Shown here: positions 10,393 through 23,211 of the stretch, in pieces
Layout of the letters: the number at the start of each line of letters is the position of its first letter
Numbering within the stretch: the stretch's first letter is position 1
Assembly (NCBI GenBank): GCA_036172665.1
Contig: CM069870.1
Location: 64,356,212 to 64,420,211 of the forward strand
Direction of reading: 5' to 3'
From: Prosopocoilus inquinatus
Taxonomy: Eukaryota; Arthropoda; Insecta; Coleoptera; Lucanidae
DNA length: 64,000 nucleotides
Notes under the pieces: generated by a model
The model's database searches: none
Told to the model about the DNA's origin: nothing
Seen by the model: only the letters and a program-made list of their open reading frames with translations
Program-made: the position numbers and the translations under genes

Positions 10393-11700
10393 GATGATTT
10401 TCCTTTTAATCGCCAAAATGAGTATTTATTTGTTAAGAAACTTAAAGTAACTTTCGATGTGCAAACTCAGCCTAATTAAGACTCTTATCTTATTAGACGA
10501 TTTTTTTAAATCGTCAAAATGATTTTGTTTATTATTTATTTATTAAAGAGCTTCAAGAAATGAATTCCTCTGACGATTTTACCCAGAATTGTGGACGATT
10601 ATAAAAGAAATCGCCAAGTTTTCATTAATTTTCAAAATTTAAATTTAGTAGAATTTCTAAGTGTTTCCTTTTTTTTAGGAATGACTGGGTGCTTGATTTT
10701 AAGTCTTCTAAGATGGAATACACTTTTTTTCTATACTTTCGAGACTTTTAAGATTCGAAACACAAATCTAACCAATAAAAAATCTTATTATTTTTTTCTT
10801 TTCATGAATGATTTTTTTAAATCGCCAAATGATCTTGTTTATTTATTAAGAAGCTTGAAGAAATAAATTTCTCCGATGATTTTACCCAGATTTTTGGACG
10901 ATTATAAAAAAAATTCACGAAGTTTTAATTAATTTTCAAAATTATGAATAAATTTAGACTTAGTAGAATTTCTAAGTCTTCTTCTTCTTTAGGAATGACT
11001 AGGAGTTTGATTTTAAGTCTTCTAAATTGAGATGTTATCTTTTTCTCAATACTTTCGAAACTTTTCAGATTCGAACCAACACAATCCCAAACAATTAAAA
11101 ATCTTATTATATTTTTCTTTTCTTAGATTTTGATTATGGTTTATTTATTAAGAAACTTGAAATGTTCTGTACAGAATTTTGGACGATTCCTAAAAGAAAA
11201 TTCGCCAAGTTTTCCTTAATTTTCAAAATTAAGAATAAATTCAGATTTAGAAGAATTTCTGAGTTATCTTTTTCTTTGGAAAGGACTCAAAACTTCATTT
11301 TCAGTCCTTTGAACTGAAATCCAATTTATTTTTCATTACTTTCGAAACTATTCAAACTAACACAAGCCCAACCAATTAAAAATCTTATTAGCTTCTTGTT
11401 TACTTAGATGATTTTTTTTCAAATCGCCAAATGATTTTGTTTATTGCGTACTTTATTAGGAAACTTGATGCAGAGTTTTCTACGATTACAGAAAAATTTT
11501 GCCAAATCGTCATTAATTTTCCGAAATTAAGAATAAACTTGGATTTAGTATAGAACCATTGGTGGTAGAACTAGTTCTTTTTCTTTTAGAAAAATACTCA
11601 AAGCTTGATTCTACTTGGTTTCTACTCTCCATTTTTTTTGCAGTACTTTCGAAACTCAAACTATCCCAACCAATTAAAATCTTTATTAAGCGTAATAAGA
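10393..11700. repeat. diverged tandem repeat, ~300-bp period
   Basis: Landmarks such as GATTTTTTTAAATCGCCAAA, then ACCCAGA with GGACGATTA, then AGTAGAATTTCTAAGT, then CCAATTAAAAATCTTATTA recur in the same order. Units start near 10495, 10807, 11126 and 11406, with a partial one at 10393. The copies differ by substitutions and small indels, so the array is old. Short frames inside it, such as 10591-10866, are by-products. Confidence 0.8.
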
Positions 11701-12019
11701 AGAAACGCATTAAGTATTCATATTTTTATTCGGATAACCTTTCTATGTAATTCTAATTTATGATTTTGGCTTTCAGTAGTGCTACGTATTATTTTATACT
11801 TCCTGCCTTTTATACTTCCTTGCCTTCCTGCATTTGTTTTTTATTTTATCTTTTTTTTTTTTTTGCTTCCTTCTCAAATAATTTACCTTCTATTTTGTCA
11901 TATTTCTAATTTCTAGTTTGTTATATTTGCCTTTCGGTTATTTTAAGAGTTAAAAGCTTAGAGGACTTTTCGTTGAAGAAGGGAGTTCGGTTATTTTGAA
12001 GTGTTAAAACTATTATTGC

Positions 12020-13360
12020 TACCCGGATACCCGTACCCGGGTATCTAATGAGTACCAGATACCCGATAACTACTTGAATATCCGATAAATATAAAATAAC
12101 AATTTGAAAAACTGTTAGGAGTATCTCAAGGAATTGATGCTCGAGTGAAATGTAATGCCAACCGACTTGATCAAAAATTCCATTTTCGACATACAGTATT
12201 TTCCTAGAATTCGCTAAATTAATCAGGGAAATTTAAACAGACGGTGAAAGTTAAAAACACGATGACAAAAATTTATAAATAAACGAAAGAAAAATATTTG
12301 AACAACCTAACACTTTGCAGCAATCAGAAGCAGCATTGCCAACTCATCAAAGTTCGAAGTTTGTTCCTTTTTTTAAGAAAAGTCGATTTTGGCGTATAAA
12401 ATCATATTATCCCTGATGGCTCTTAATAATAAAAAAATTTATTCCCGGTTTTGTTTTTCGAACGTAACGTAATCGTCACTTGTTTATGAATTATTATTTG
12501 TTTCCATCTTCAAATATTTCTATCACTTTCTGATTTTTTTTTTGGTACTGTTGCCGTTATTGTTTAAAAGAAAACGTCGTTTTCAATTAACAATTTGTTT
12601 TTCTCTTCTTTTTTCTTTATTGCGAACTTGTAAAATTTACGATCGTCATTTGTTTTTTTTTTCCTTTTTCGTTTTGAAATTACTGAAATAATTTTTTTTT
12701 GCATTTCTTCTTCCTCCGTGAATAATTAGTCCTCATTTGTTTTTTTTTCTTGCTTTCTTCGGAAATTTTCATTTCGTACGTAAGTATCACGATAGAAATT
12801 TTTGTTTTATTTGTTGATTATTGTGAAGTTTGAATTATCCTTGAATGTTCCTTATTATTTCTTATTCCTTATTATTATTACAATATTTATTATATGTATG
12901 GTCGTCATTTGTTTCTTACTTTAGGTCAGGATTTTTTTCCAGCTGTATTGGGTTTCTGGATTGTCAAAAATCTTTTTCATTTTTGTTTTAATTACTTCCA
13001 ATTTAGCAGAAATCAAATAGTTATTATAATTTCTTTGGAAATTTTAATTTTTCCACTTCGATTGTGTTTCTGGGTTTTCAAAAGGGTTATTGTTTTCTTC
13101 TGATTGTTTATCGTCTGTATTCTTGCAAAATGTAGCGATTGCTTTTTGTTCCCAAGAAGTTGAAAAATTCCCTAGATTTTAATGAGCTTTTACAATTTTC
13201 TCCTTTTTCCTTTTTGTTTGAAATTATCCCTAGATTTAACGACTTTTTCTCTAAGTTGGCAACACTGTCTCGGTTGTTGGTCACTTTACCTAGTATTGGG
13301 AATATGGCAATTATCGGGTATCGGGTAGTTACCGGGTAAAGGGTATTCATAAAGGGTAAT
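12020..13360. repeat. possible element with ACCCGG-type inverted ends
   Basis: The left end near 12020-12085 has repeated TACCCGGATACCCG-like words. The right end near 13307-13360 has the complementary TCGGGTATCGGGTAGTTACC type. The ends are imperfect and no target duplication was established. The interior is T-rich with no recognisable coding sequence. This is probably an old DNA transposon whose superfamily is unknown. Confidence 0.4.
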
Positions 13361-16300
13361 CGAGCCCATTTAAATAAACGTCGTCATCCCTACTTTAAAT
13401 TCAAGCAACGGGGAAATTGTAGGTAACGATATTGGTTTTAGAATAAATTATTATCTTTGGGTTAGGCCTATAACAGGCCTATGATTTTGCTATTTTTTCT
13501 ATTATCTTATTATCTTCTTAAGAAAATTCGTTTTTGTTGTTTATAGTTATTTCTGCTACATCTTTTGCATCAAGACGACAGCCGCTCTTCTAAGTGTTTG
13601 ACGCTCAGCTCCTTTTTATAGTAATATTTCTTTTTTACAATTTAATATCAATATAAAACTAATGTTTAACTTTTTAATTTGTATTTATTCTTGCGTTTTC
13701 ATTCTTTAACTTTTTAGTCTTAACTGCTCGATCATTATTTCCAATTTTTATATATTTTCTCTTAAGTTTAATTGATGATACTTATAATATATATAGTAAT
13801 ATGATATAATTATATTTTACTTTCCAGTTTTACACTCATTCCCACCATTCCTTAAGTCGTTGTTTTACGACTTCTGGGTTTATTTCTTAATTATTTATTT
13901 AGATTAGTAGATGGCTAATTCTCTAACTTAAAATTTGTTGTTGTTGTTGATATATACAGTGCGAGCAAAACTGTCTGATATGTGTGAAGTTGAAGCTTGT
14001 AACGTGTAAGTTAACTAAGCCGTAACTTTTATCAAATATTTTTATTCGCTTTGTACATCTTGTTGAAAATATTTTAAAGTTCTGAACAAAAAGAATGCCC
14101 ACAGTGTCTGCAAACGATGCCACGTGATAAAAGGTGTAGGTGTACATTATGGAAAATGAACAGTCATCATCTGGCCTAATCACTAAATTATCCCAATTTC
14201 AGTTTAGGTGATCATCATCATCCTTAAAGATAAAGTAGATTCACAATTTTATTATCGAAAAAATTAATAACCAAACGAATACGAAAAGAATATTTGTTCT
14301 TTTAACTCACAATTCTGTAGAAGCAACCTTCTGGCATATATTTTTTGTTTCCAGCTGATTTATCACCCACATGATAATTTAATTAATTAATCCTATGTGC
14401 AGATTGTGCAGATTATTCTAGCCAACTGCAACATATTTGCGCTGATAACATGACCCTGGAAATATACGAGTATTTGGATTCCAGGTGCTTTTGCAGAAAT
14501 ATTTCAAATACATATTTTCAAAGTATGTACATAATGAATAGAAAACTATTTATAGTTCCAAGCACATTGTTAACGTGATAATTAACAAACTGTAGCAAAA
14601 AATTGTTCGTGGTTGTTTCACATCACGTCTCAAATTATGTATATTTAATATACATAAGTAAATTGACAAATCAAATATTCTACTCAAACAAAACTCAACT
14701 TCGACTTCTTGTTTAATAAATCAGCGTTAATTTCGTAAATTCTCCCTTTCTTCAGGTTACTTCCTTCATTCACGTTAATTAATTTTACGATTATGTTAAT
14801 TCCTGCGTTTTTTTTAATGAAACGGTTCTCATACCTACATGTATGTTTTGGTTCCGTGAGAAACATCATATTCCCTATTTTCATCGTCCACGTTGCACAG
14901 TTGTAATTATTTAATTAAAACAAAGACGCGCAGACTTTTTTTAAGTGGTCAGTGGGTACCCACCATGAAAAGTCGAGGAGGAACATTTGAAAGACAAGTT
15001 GTCTTAATAGATGCCGTTACGCACTGTAAATACCAGGTTGCTGTTTTGTTCAGGTTGTGCACATTTCCAATCCTTCCATTCATGTATCTGTGCACTTAAT
15101 GATGATGCTGCGTTTAACTGTAAATAGATTACCTGATACAATACCTGTTGCACGGATGCGTGTCGAAAAATGTTTGACCGTAAAATAAATTCATAACTTC
15201 ATCATCGCCAGGAAGTTTTTTTTCTCCCGCAGAAAAATTAATACGTTTACTTCCTGTTTTGGTTTGAACATCACCATGAAAGGGGACCCTACAAACAGAC
15301 GTCAGAATGGTGGGCTCTTCTCGACCTGGTGTGACAGAGGAGGCAGAATACTAACGTTTATATGTAGGGTTCCCTTACAATAAACTCTTTTTTAATCGAA
15401 TCAAAATTTTAGTCCTTCTGTAGGAAGGACGATGATGCAGTCAGGTTATTTTATGCGTGTCATTATTAATATTTAAGTTTACGGCAATCTGATTAGGTGA
15501 CAAACACGTGGATGACATAAAAATGCGTCATTATAACAATGTTTGCCTTTCGTTCGTGCATCATTGCTTATCTTCTGCCTGCGTTCAGCTGAAATATAAA
15601 TAAATCTGGCGCGATAAAGTTAAGTCTATTAAATACCTGAAAAATGGAAAGTATTTGGAGCAGCAATCCCTCGGTTTATTGTCAAGTTTAAGTCCCGGTA
15701 TTTAGAAAAGTGCTAATCAGCTTTTAAATGCTTTTAGTACACGATTGCGTTAGGTAAAAAAAAAAATGTCAATCTTTGAAACGAGCACATGAAAAGAAAA
15801 TTTAGATGAAGAGTTCCAAGTTACTATTTAAGTTACTGTAAGTTTGGTGATCGTTGGAAACGACGCTAGCTTCAAGCGACGTGGACTGCATACGCCCTCT
15901 AATTATGGAATATCGAAGCCAATGACCTACTCAGCTCACTGTACTATGTAACGTGCCCCTTTTATCTCTATTTTTCTTTTCATGTCGTAGTGCATTAATT
16001 AATTAAATTACAAACGTCAACGACTCGGATTAGTTTTAGGTTGACCAAAGTGTTTTAACATTTTGGAACTTAAGGTCCAGGTTGTACGATAAGTACTGAT
16101 CTATCGTGTTTTCTGTAAAATTACCTTTCGAGTCTAGTTATGTTTTATTGACGTTTGTGTCATTTGTTATAAGTTGTAAGTTTCTGCATTACGTTGTTGT
16201 GTCTTTGCCTAACCATACGCTGATCGCACGAGTTGTGATAAATCTCCAGGAGGTTCAACAACACCAGCGCATGCCGTGCGGCCTTGGGAAGCGACTTCGT

Positions 16301-17975
16301 AGTGCAACCTTCAACTAGAATTTTTTCCCTGGTGCCCTTATTATAACATCTTTGACCGAGTCCGCCCGTCTTCTTCTTCTGAGTCTAGTTTCTGTTGAGA
16401 TTATAGTGCATATCCACTAGGTCCTTAGTGTGCAGGGATGTAACGTAAAAGAAATCGAGTGTTAGCAGAAGTCATTTCTTTGGCTTTAGAAGGCGCTATT
16501 TTCCTGAAATAAATTCTTACCGCGTCGTTGTTCTAACTGATTCCTATTTAATTATCTGTTTTAACAAACGATTTTCTTTTATTTCGATAGTTTCAACTTG
16601 CCTCTACTTTATGTACATTCAAAGAAAAATGTTAACTGCAATTAAGCAAAAATGGATGAAGCAATAAAATCATCAATTATTCTGTTTGTTCCGTATTTAT
16701 TTCGACCCTTTCTGCAAAGATACCTAAATAAAATTGCCTTGAGTTTAAATTTCCTTTTCGCCTTTTTATTTGTTCACGGAATTTAATAATCAATTGTATT
16801 TTGCCGGCCAGAAATAAACTTCAATACGTCATTCTTTACCCGGATTATGATTGCTTGTGTAGGAGTAATTTAAAGTGTATTGCGACATTATACGGTAATT
16901 CCAAACACACAAAGCCAGACACTGATATTAATGAAACGATAAAAAAAGTAAAACTGTGGACATTAAACCATGTGTTGTTATTAACCACCTAATTTAAAAA
17001 TAAGTCATGTCAAAAATATCTTACAATTGGCGTATCCAGGGTTTTAAACGATTTTATCAGAAAATACAATTCAAACTTCAGAACAAAAATACTTGAAGAG
17101 ACTGAAAAAAGGAATAAAAAACTGTTACCGGGGGTAGGTAAGAGAAACATTTTTAAAGGGCTGAATAAGAATACTGGAAAGAATTGTGGAAAGAATAGCA
17201 AAATAAACTTAAACTTTGATCCCTTTTGCCTTTTCCTTTCTCATTGTTTTGCGTTCCAATTTCTTTTTTTGCACTCCACAACAAATAAATTTTCTTGTTT
17301 TCTATTATTACAACTTTCTTCTGTTGAACTAGTTTTCCATTTCAATTGTGATTCAATTACCAGACACACATGAAGGCTTCATTTTGTTTCTAATGATGTT
17401 CTATTTTATTTGAAGACATTTAGAAGAAACGACACAATCAGGATGAAAGAAAACAAGAGGAAGTATAAGTGAGATAATAGCTTCGGGAAAAGAAGGAAAG
17501 AGTTGGAAACAGAAAAAAATAGGAAATAGGAAAGAGATCTCGAAGGGATCATTGAAAACCTATTATTAATGAAAGTCAAAAAGGAAATTAAGGCAAAGTA
17601 GAAGAGGCAGCTTATAACGAGTGTCTAAATTAAAAAAAAAAAACTGGTCAATCAGGCTGTGTAAAAATTCACAAACAAGGTCTGTACATCTTAGATAATT
17701 TCGTACTTGTATCAAAGACATAAACCCACCCCCATATGGTAATTCGTTAAATGTTATTTCAGTGTCAGCTGATGTAAACATTTAAATTTTAAAATAGGTT
17801 CCCAAAAATTAACATGTATATTATAAAAATAATTAAGGAAAAGTGACGGATTATTCAGTAGCAAATTTTGACGTTATATCTGACAGCTTCACAGTTGAAC
17901 TTAGAAGCGACATGCATGCAACAAACAACTTCTCGGTCATAGTCTACTTGACCAGATTTTTATTTAGACACTAGT
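13361..17975. other. long, mostly single-copy non-coding stretch
   Basis: Only short frames are present and none is recognised. A weak inverted repeat (GGGGACCCTACA against TGTAGGGTTCCC) spans 15280-15377. A block near 15480-15630 is richer in CpG and homeodomain-like TAAT words than its flanks. No transposon termini were found. Confidence 0.4.
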
Positions 17976-18110
17976 TAGAAGAGACCAACGACGAATTATT
18001 GACTGAATAAATTAAAGTAGAGTGAAAGAATGTAGAAGAGACCAAGGACATGCTATTGGCTGAACAAATTAAAGTAGAGTGGAAGAGAATTTGTGGAAGA
18101 GACCAATTGG
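17976..18110. repeat. short tandem repeat, ~55-61-bp unit
   Basis: The phrase GAAGAGACCAA followed by AAATTAAAGTAGAGTG recurs, with the second unit beginning near 18031 and a partial third near 18092. Confidence 0.65.
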
Positions 18111-18484
18111 CTTAAGCCAACGATGTCGATGAGATATCTTTTCATTTCTGGTTATTGGATGACTCTAAAGTATAAAATGACTAGAGGAGCGTAAATAAAT
18201 CGACTCAACAGTTTGGAACAAAGAGCTGTTAACTGTATATTGTATATTTGAAGTTACGTATACATGTCAATCTACGTCGCATAATGGATTGGTACTCTCG
18301 TAGAGAGCTTTCAAATTTGCATCCTGCTTGTAAAGTAAAATGTATAAAAAATAAATTTAAATTAATTAATAAAAAAAGGAAGGCTTCAAAAATATAACAG
18401 AAACCGAATACAGAGCAAGAACGAACTGAGCAATATTAAAAGAAACATGAGGAAGGTTTAGTAAAGTAAATGGTTACATAAACG

Positions 18485-18712
18485 TAACATAACGAAATCA
18501 GTACTAGCAGGAAAGAGAAGAAAAGATAGACCTAAGTCAATATCTCTTGACGAAGTAAGTGAAGACCTAAGAGCTACAGGAACTGAAAACGTGGAAGGAA
18601 AGGTCAAAAAGGATATGAAATTATGGAATAAGATAAGCGAAAAGTTGGAGAAAGCATTCGTCTTCTTTCCCAAAATGGGTTTAGAAAGTTTCATAAGCAG
18701 CCCAACCCCATA
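18485..18712 (+). pseudogene. LINE-like C-terminal tail, unit 1 of 3
   Basis: A plus-strand frame open through this part reads LAGKRRKDRPKSISLDEV, then a D-L pair, and then KLWNKISEKLEKAF before its stop. The pattern of a basic R-R-x-x-R-P block, an L-D-E/D-V block and a W-x-x-I end resembles the extreme C terminus of RTE-like and related non-LTR reverse transcriptases. The reverse transcriptase core is absent, so this is only a relic. The same frame recurs near 19370-19580 and 20230-20452, where two units keep the more typical GRP. The match is by pattern and is moderate. Confidence 0.45.
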
Positions 18713-19367
18713 GAATTGTTAAGGGTGTGTATAAATACATACACCTACTGAAATTTCTTGTTTATTTTGCGTCCGTTGATACATACGTGTAATATATTGC
18801 ATATATTAATTATGTTATCTTTTAGTTTTTAAACAAAATTTGTTGCAAATCGTTTTTGATTGCAGTGAAAACCTCGAGCAGCCTCTGTACAGCTGTTTCA
18901 GCCCTGTTTGGGGCTTCATGTCAGGTCAAAAAGCGATCGTAGGATGTCGCTGTTTTATCTGTTATCTTGTAGGTTAAATGACATCTAATAACGGAAGCAG
19001 CGAGGGAGAAGTTAAAGAAGAGATCATGCCACCAAACGGAATTTTTGTGACAAATAAAAATTTAACGAAATAAATGTTTGGAACAAAGAGCTGTTCACTG
19101 TATACTGTATATTTGAAGTTACGTATACATGTCAATCTACGTCGCATAATGGATTGGTACTCTCGTAGAGAGCTTTCAAATTAGCATCCTGCTTGTAAAG
19201 TAATATGTATAAGAAATAAATTTTAATTAATTAATAAAAAAACGAAAGCTTCAAAAAAATAACAGAAATCGAATACAGAGCAAGAACGAACTGAGGAATA
19301 TTAAAAAAAAAACATGAGGAAGGTTTAGTAAAGTAGATGGTTACATAAACGTAACATAACGAAATCA

Positions 19368-19580
19368 GTACTAGCAGGAAAGAGAAGAAAAGGTAGACCT
19401 AAGTCAATACCGCTTGATCAAATAAGTGAAGATCTAAGAGTTACAGGAATTGAAAACGTGGAAGGAAAGGTCAGAAAGAATATGAAACTGTGGAATAAGA
19501 TAAGCGAAAAGTTGGAGAAAGCATTCGTCTTCTTTCCTAAAATGGGTTTAGAAAGTTTCATAAGCAGCCCAACCCCATAG
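19368..19580 (+). pseudogene. LINE-like C-terminal tail, unit 2 of 3
   Basis: This is the counterpart of the tail at 18485-18712, about 866 bp further on, with KRRKGRPKS followed by a diverged L-D-Q-I block. Several substitutions separate it from the other two units, so it has drifted independently since duplication. Confidence 0.43.
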
Positions 19581-20229
19581 AATTGTTAAGGGTGTGTATA
19601 AATACATGCACCTACTGAAATTTCTTGTTTATTTTGCGTCCGTTGATACATACGTGTAATATATTGCATGTATTAATTATGTTATCTTTTAGTTTTTAAA
19701 CAAAATTTGTTGCAAATAGTTTTTGATTGCAGTGAAAACCTCGAGCAGCCTCTGTACAGCTGTTTCAGCCCTGTTTGGGGCTTCATGTCAGGTCAAAAAG
19801 CGATCGTAGGATGTCGCTGTTTTATCTGTTATCTTGTAGGTTAAATGACATCTAATAACGGAAGCAGCGAGGGAGAAGTTAAAGAAGAGATCATGCCACC
19901 AAACGGAATTTTTGTGACAAATAAAAATTCAACGAAATAAATGTTTGGAACAAAGAGCTGTTAACTGTATACTGTATATTTGAAGTTACGTATACATGTC
20001 AATCTACGTCGCATAATGGATTGGTACTCTCGTAGAGAGCTTTCAAATTAGCATCCTGCTTGTAAAGTAAAATGTATAAAAAATAAATTTTAATTAATTA
20101 ATAAAAAAAAGTAAGGGTCCAAAAAAATAACAGAAACCGAATTCAGAGCAAGAACGTACTAAGGGATATTAAAAGAAACAAGAGTAAGATTTAGTAAAGT
20201 AGATGGTTACATAAACCTTATAACGAAAT

Positions 20230-20452
20230 AAGTACTAGTGGGAAAGAGAAGAAAAGGTAGACCTAAGTCAATATCTCTTGACGAAGTAAGTGAAGACCTA
20301 AGAGCTACAGGAACTGAAAACGTGGAAGGAAAGGTCAAAAAGGATATGAAATTATGGAATAAGATAAGCGAAAAGTTGGAGAAAGCATTCGTCTTCTTTT
20401 CCAAAATGGGTTTAGAAAGTTTCATAAGCAGCGCAACCTCATTGAATTGTTA
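20230..20452 (+). pseudogene. LINE-like C-terminal tail, unit 3 of 3
   Basis: This copy reads MGKRRKGRPKSISLDEV and stays open to the TAA at 20451-20453. It is closest in sequence to unit 1. The in-frame ATG at 20238 is incidental and is not a real start, since the fragment is the end of a much longer ancestral protein. Confidence 0.43.
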
Positions 20453-21000
20453 AGGGTGTTTACAAATACATGCACCTACTGAAATTTCTTGTTTATTTTG
20501 CGTCCGTTGATATATACGAATATATTGCATATATTAATTACGTTATCTTTTAGTTTTTAAACAAAATTTGTTGCAAATAGTTTTGATTGCAGTGAAAACC
20601 TCGAGCAGCCTCTGTACAGCTGTTTCAGCCCTGTTTGGGGCTTCATGTCAGGTCAAAAAGCGATCGTAGGATGTCGCTGTTTTATCTGCTATCTTGTAGG
20701 TTAAATGACATCTAATAACGGAAGCAGCGAGGGAGAAGTTAAGGAAGAGATCATGCCACCAAACGGAATTTTTGTGACAAATAAAAATTTAACGAAATAA
20801 ATGAAGATCTGTAAGACTATTACAAGACATATAATGATGTGTGCAATGGAAACATTAAACCAAATAAAAAAAGATGAGAAACCAAAGGTGATAGGATAAG
20901 GAAAATATTAAGACAGTATCACAAAATAAATTTAGGAGAAGAATAAATCACGAACTATACAACGAACTACGAGAAGACCTCTAAAAAAATTAAACAGATA

Positions 21001-21624
21001 GTACAGTGATTGAAGAACAGGAACATAAGCAGCAAACAAATTATTACTGACATAGGAACCTAATGGGAAGAGGAGAAGTACAGTGTAGCTGGAGGAAATA
21101 GATAATACGTACAGGGTAGACACCAGCAGGTAGAAGAGCAGGAGATACAAAACTCATGACAAGAAATTATGGAAAAAATAAGTCAGATGATTTGAGGAGT
21201 CATAATGAGGGGAGGTCATCTTGAACAAGGATCGAAAGAGATTCTGAAGAAGTTGGTGTTTAGTCATGTTATGTTTGGTTATCTCTGCTAAAATACAATA
21301 CTGAATCTTTGGTAAGTAGAGAGTACAGTGACTGAAGAACAGGAATAGAAACAAAAACCAAATTTTTACTAGTATGGGAACGTGATGGGAAGAGGTATCT
21401 GGATGAGTAGATAATCTGTACAGGGTAAGCACAGCAGGTAAGAGAGCTGAAGATACATGACTCACGACAAGAAATTACGGAAAAAATAAGTCAAATTGAT
21501 TTGAGGAGTATAATGATGAGGGATTCATCACAAACAAGGATCGATAGAGATTCTGAAGAAGCTGGTGGCTAGTCACGTTATGTTAGGTTTTCTCTGCTAC
21601 AATGCAAAACTAAGTCTATTGGTT
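21001..21624. repeat. tandem duplication, ~322-bp unit
   Basis: GTACAGTGATTGAAGAACAGGAA at 21001 and GTACAGTGACTGAAGAACAGGAA at 21323 begin two diverged copies. Both run through GACAAGAAATTA, AAAAAATAAGTCA and GATTCTGAAGAAG to a TCTCTGCTA end. No coding function is recognised. Confidence 0.8.
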
Positions 21625-21629
21625 TCGGT

Positions 21630-22570
21630 TAGACTTTGCTTAACGTAATAATATTCAAGCGAAAATTGTTTTAAAAATACTCGAAGGACGGTAGTTTTTA
21701 GTAAACCAGAAACCTTAGCAGCATAGACGCGGACAAACAGAAATTTGCATTCTGAAAGTACACTATCTAATTTACAATCAAACGAATTTTGCATTTCCAG
21801 TTTGCTAAGAAGGTGCATATCGGCGCGGCGGTATTCACGTGTCCGCCTTCGGAAAATTCTTGCACAAATTTCCAATGAACGACGATTAGATGCACAATGC
21901 TCATTCTGCATACAATACATGGTGCCATGAGCCATGAGCAACGAGTGTCATTACATTCGTCTCTGTACCAAACGACATTGTAAAATGAAGCCTGTCGTCG
22001 CTTTTGTTGCAACAACAACTCATATGTGTTCTTGTGATTACCGGCCGCACCTCGGCATATTGTTGACTCGCAGAGTTATTCACCATTTTTAGTTCCTATT
22101 TCCTCTCCCATGTTCCAACCAAAGAACGAACGAACGGTTTGTTACCGTTGTTTGCACAATATGTGTATGTTGCATTATCTGGAGTATTTTTTGCGAGCGT
22201 TCCATTGCGAAGGCAAGGTCGTAAATTTAAATATACGTCGCGGTGTGTTGATAAAGTGAACGTATGTTTCGAAGTTGGCACGATTAAAAAAAAAAAAAAA
22301 AAACGAAAAAACGAAAAGAAAATTCTGTTTTATGTACATAAATCACTGTCGATATTATTAACGAACGGTATTTTAACGCTGCCTGTACTTGTACAACCAG
22401 TTGCGAAAAATAATAAACCAATATGTCGACGTTAATTTTAAAGTGAATGTTTTAAGACTCTCGAGGATCAAACGATGTATGTATACATAGATACACCTTA
22501 GATAATCAGCTCTTCTCGTTCGAATTAAATTATGAGTAACGATTCTACTAACAACTATTCTAATCTTGTT
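21630..22570. other. GC-richer block, unidentified
   Basis: From about 21700 to 22150 the sequence is more CpG-rich than its surroundings. It carries several overlapping minus-strand frames (21597-21941, 21767-22018, 21901-22086), none recognised. An 18-bp poly-A run begins near 22287. It might be a host exon, promoter or old transposon fragment. Confidence 0.25.
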
Positions 22571-22571
22571 A

Positions 22572-22901
22572 TACTGGGTGTTGCATGACGTACTGGATAA
22601 AGTTAATGAACATTTTCCTGAGGTCAGTCTAAGTAAAGAAGTTATAATATACACGGGTGCAATGCTCCCTGGTTACTGAACTATGGGATCTTCATCGTTC
22701 GGAAATATGTAAGTACACAGATTTTAAATTTTTGCAATTTTTCATTAACAGAAACTGTCAGATCTAATGTTTTTATTCATCTGTCCACAGATTCTCAGTT
22801 TGGTAACCATGGACTGTACCTGTACCTGTGCATATTATTAATAGTTTAACTGAGTAACATGTTCCTTAACTAGGTCCAGTACGTCATGCAACATTGATGT
22901 A
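22572..22901. mobile_element. TA-flanked MITE
   Basis: The left end contains GTTGCATGACGTACTGGA and the right end its complement, TCCAGTACGTCATGCAAC. The outermost bases are TACTGGGTG on the left and, read inward on the opposite strand, TACATCAATG on the right, so the tips have diverged. No coding remnant is seen in about 330 bp. Confidence 0.72.
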
Positions 22902-23080
22902 CATATGTTATTAAATTTGCAAGTCTTTACCTTTTTATCAGTATATCGATCTATAAAATCAAAAGTAAACAAAAACGTTTAAAAATTATAACACTTATAG
23001 AAGTCGCAAGATGGATAACCCTGATCTGCAACAAAAAAATTAAGGTGACATATTTATCACTCATTCGATTGAATATCTTA

Positions 23081-23208
23081 GGCCCAATCTTACCACCTCC
23101 CGATAAATTTAACCGTTAGTTAATATCCTAGGAAACCATTGTCGGCACAATGGCTTCCAAGGATATTAGCCGACGGTTAAATTTATCAGGAGGTAGTAAG
23201 ATCCGGCC
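23081..23208. mobile_element. Harbinger-like foldback MITE (family F), copy 1
   Basis: A nearly complete hairpin from GGCCCAATCTTACCACCTCC to GGAGGTAGTAAGATCCGGCC. The 3-bp duplication TTA flanks it at 23078-23080 and 23209-23211. The block GATAAATTTA is shared with the copies at 45422 and 61038. The TTA/TAA targets and lack of coding sequence suit a PIF/Harbinger-driven MITE. Confidence 0.82.
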
Positions 23209-23211
23209 TTA

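Larger units (their letters stand above)
18212..20803 (+). repeat. three head-to-tail units of ~865 bp
   Basis: TTTGGAACAAAGAGCTGTT marks the start of each unit at 18212, 19077 and 19944, giving unit lengths of 865, 867 and 860 bp. The units are very similar by eye, so the amplification is fairly recent. Each unit contains in order a LINE-like C-terminal coding tail, a short 3' segment and a copy of dispersed repeat X (GATTGCAGTGAAAACCTCGA through GCGATCGTAGGATGTCGC). The array ends abruptly at 20803, where unrelated sequence begins. Whether further units lie elsewhere in the genome cannot be seen. Confidence 0.92.

Noticed and set aside
12020..12085. Telomere-like ACCCGG/ACCCGATACCCG repeats
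   Set aside because: The words are irregular and occur in inverted orientation at the two ends of a ~1.3-kb segment. They do not match the insect telomere repeat TTAGG.
21597..22086. Overlapping minus-strand frames with Arg-rich stretches, considered as a Harbinger nuclease or its partner protein
   Set aside because: No catalytic or DNA-binding motif could be aligned by eye, and several frames overlap, which fits GC-richer composition.
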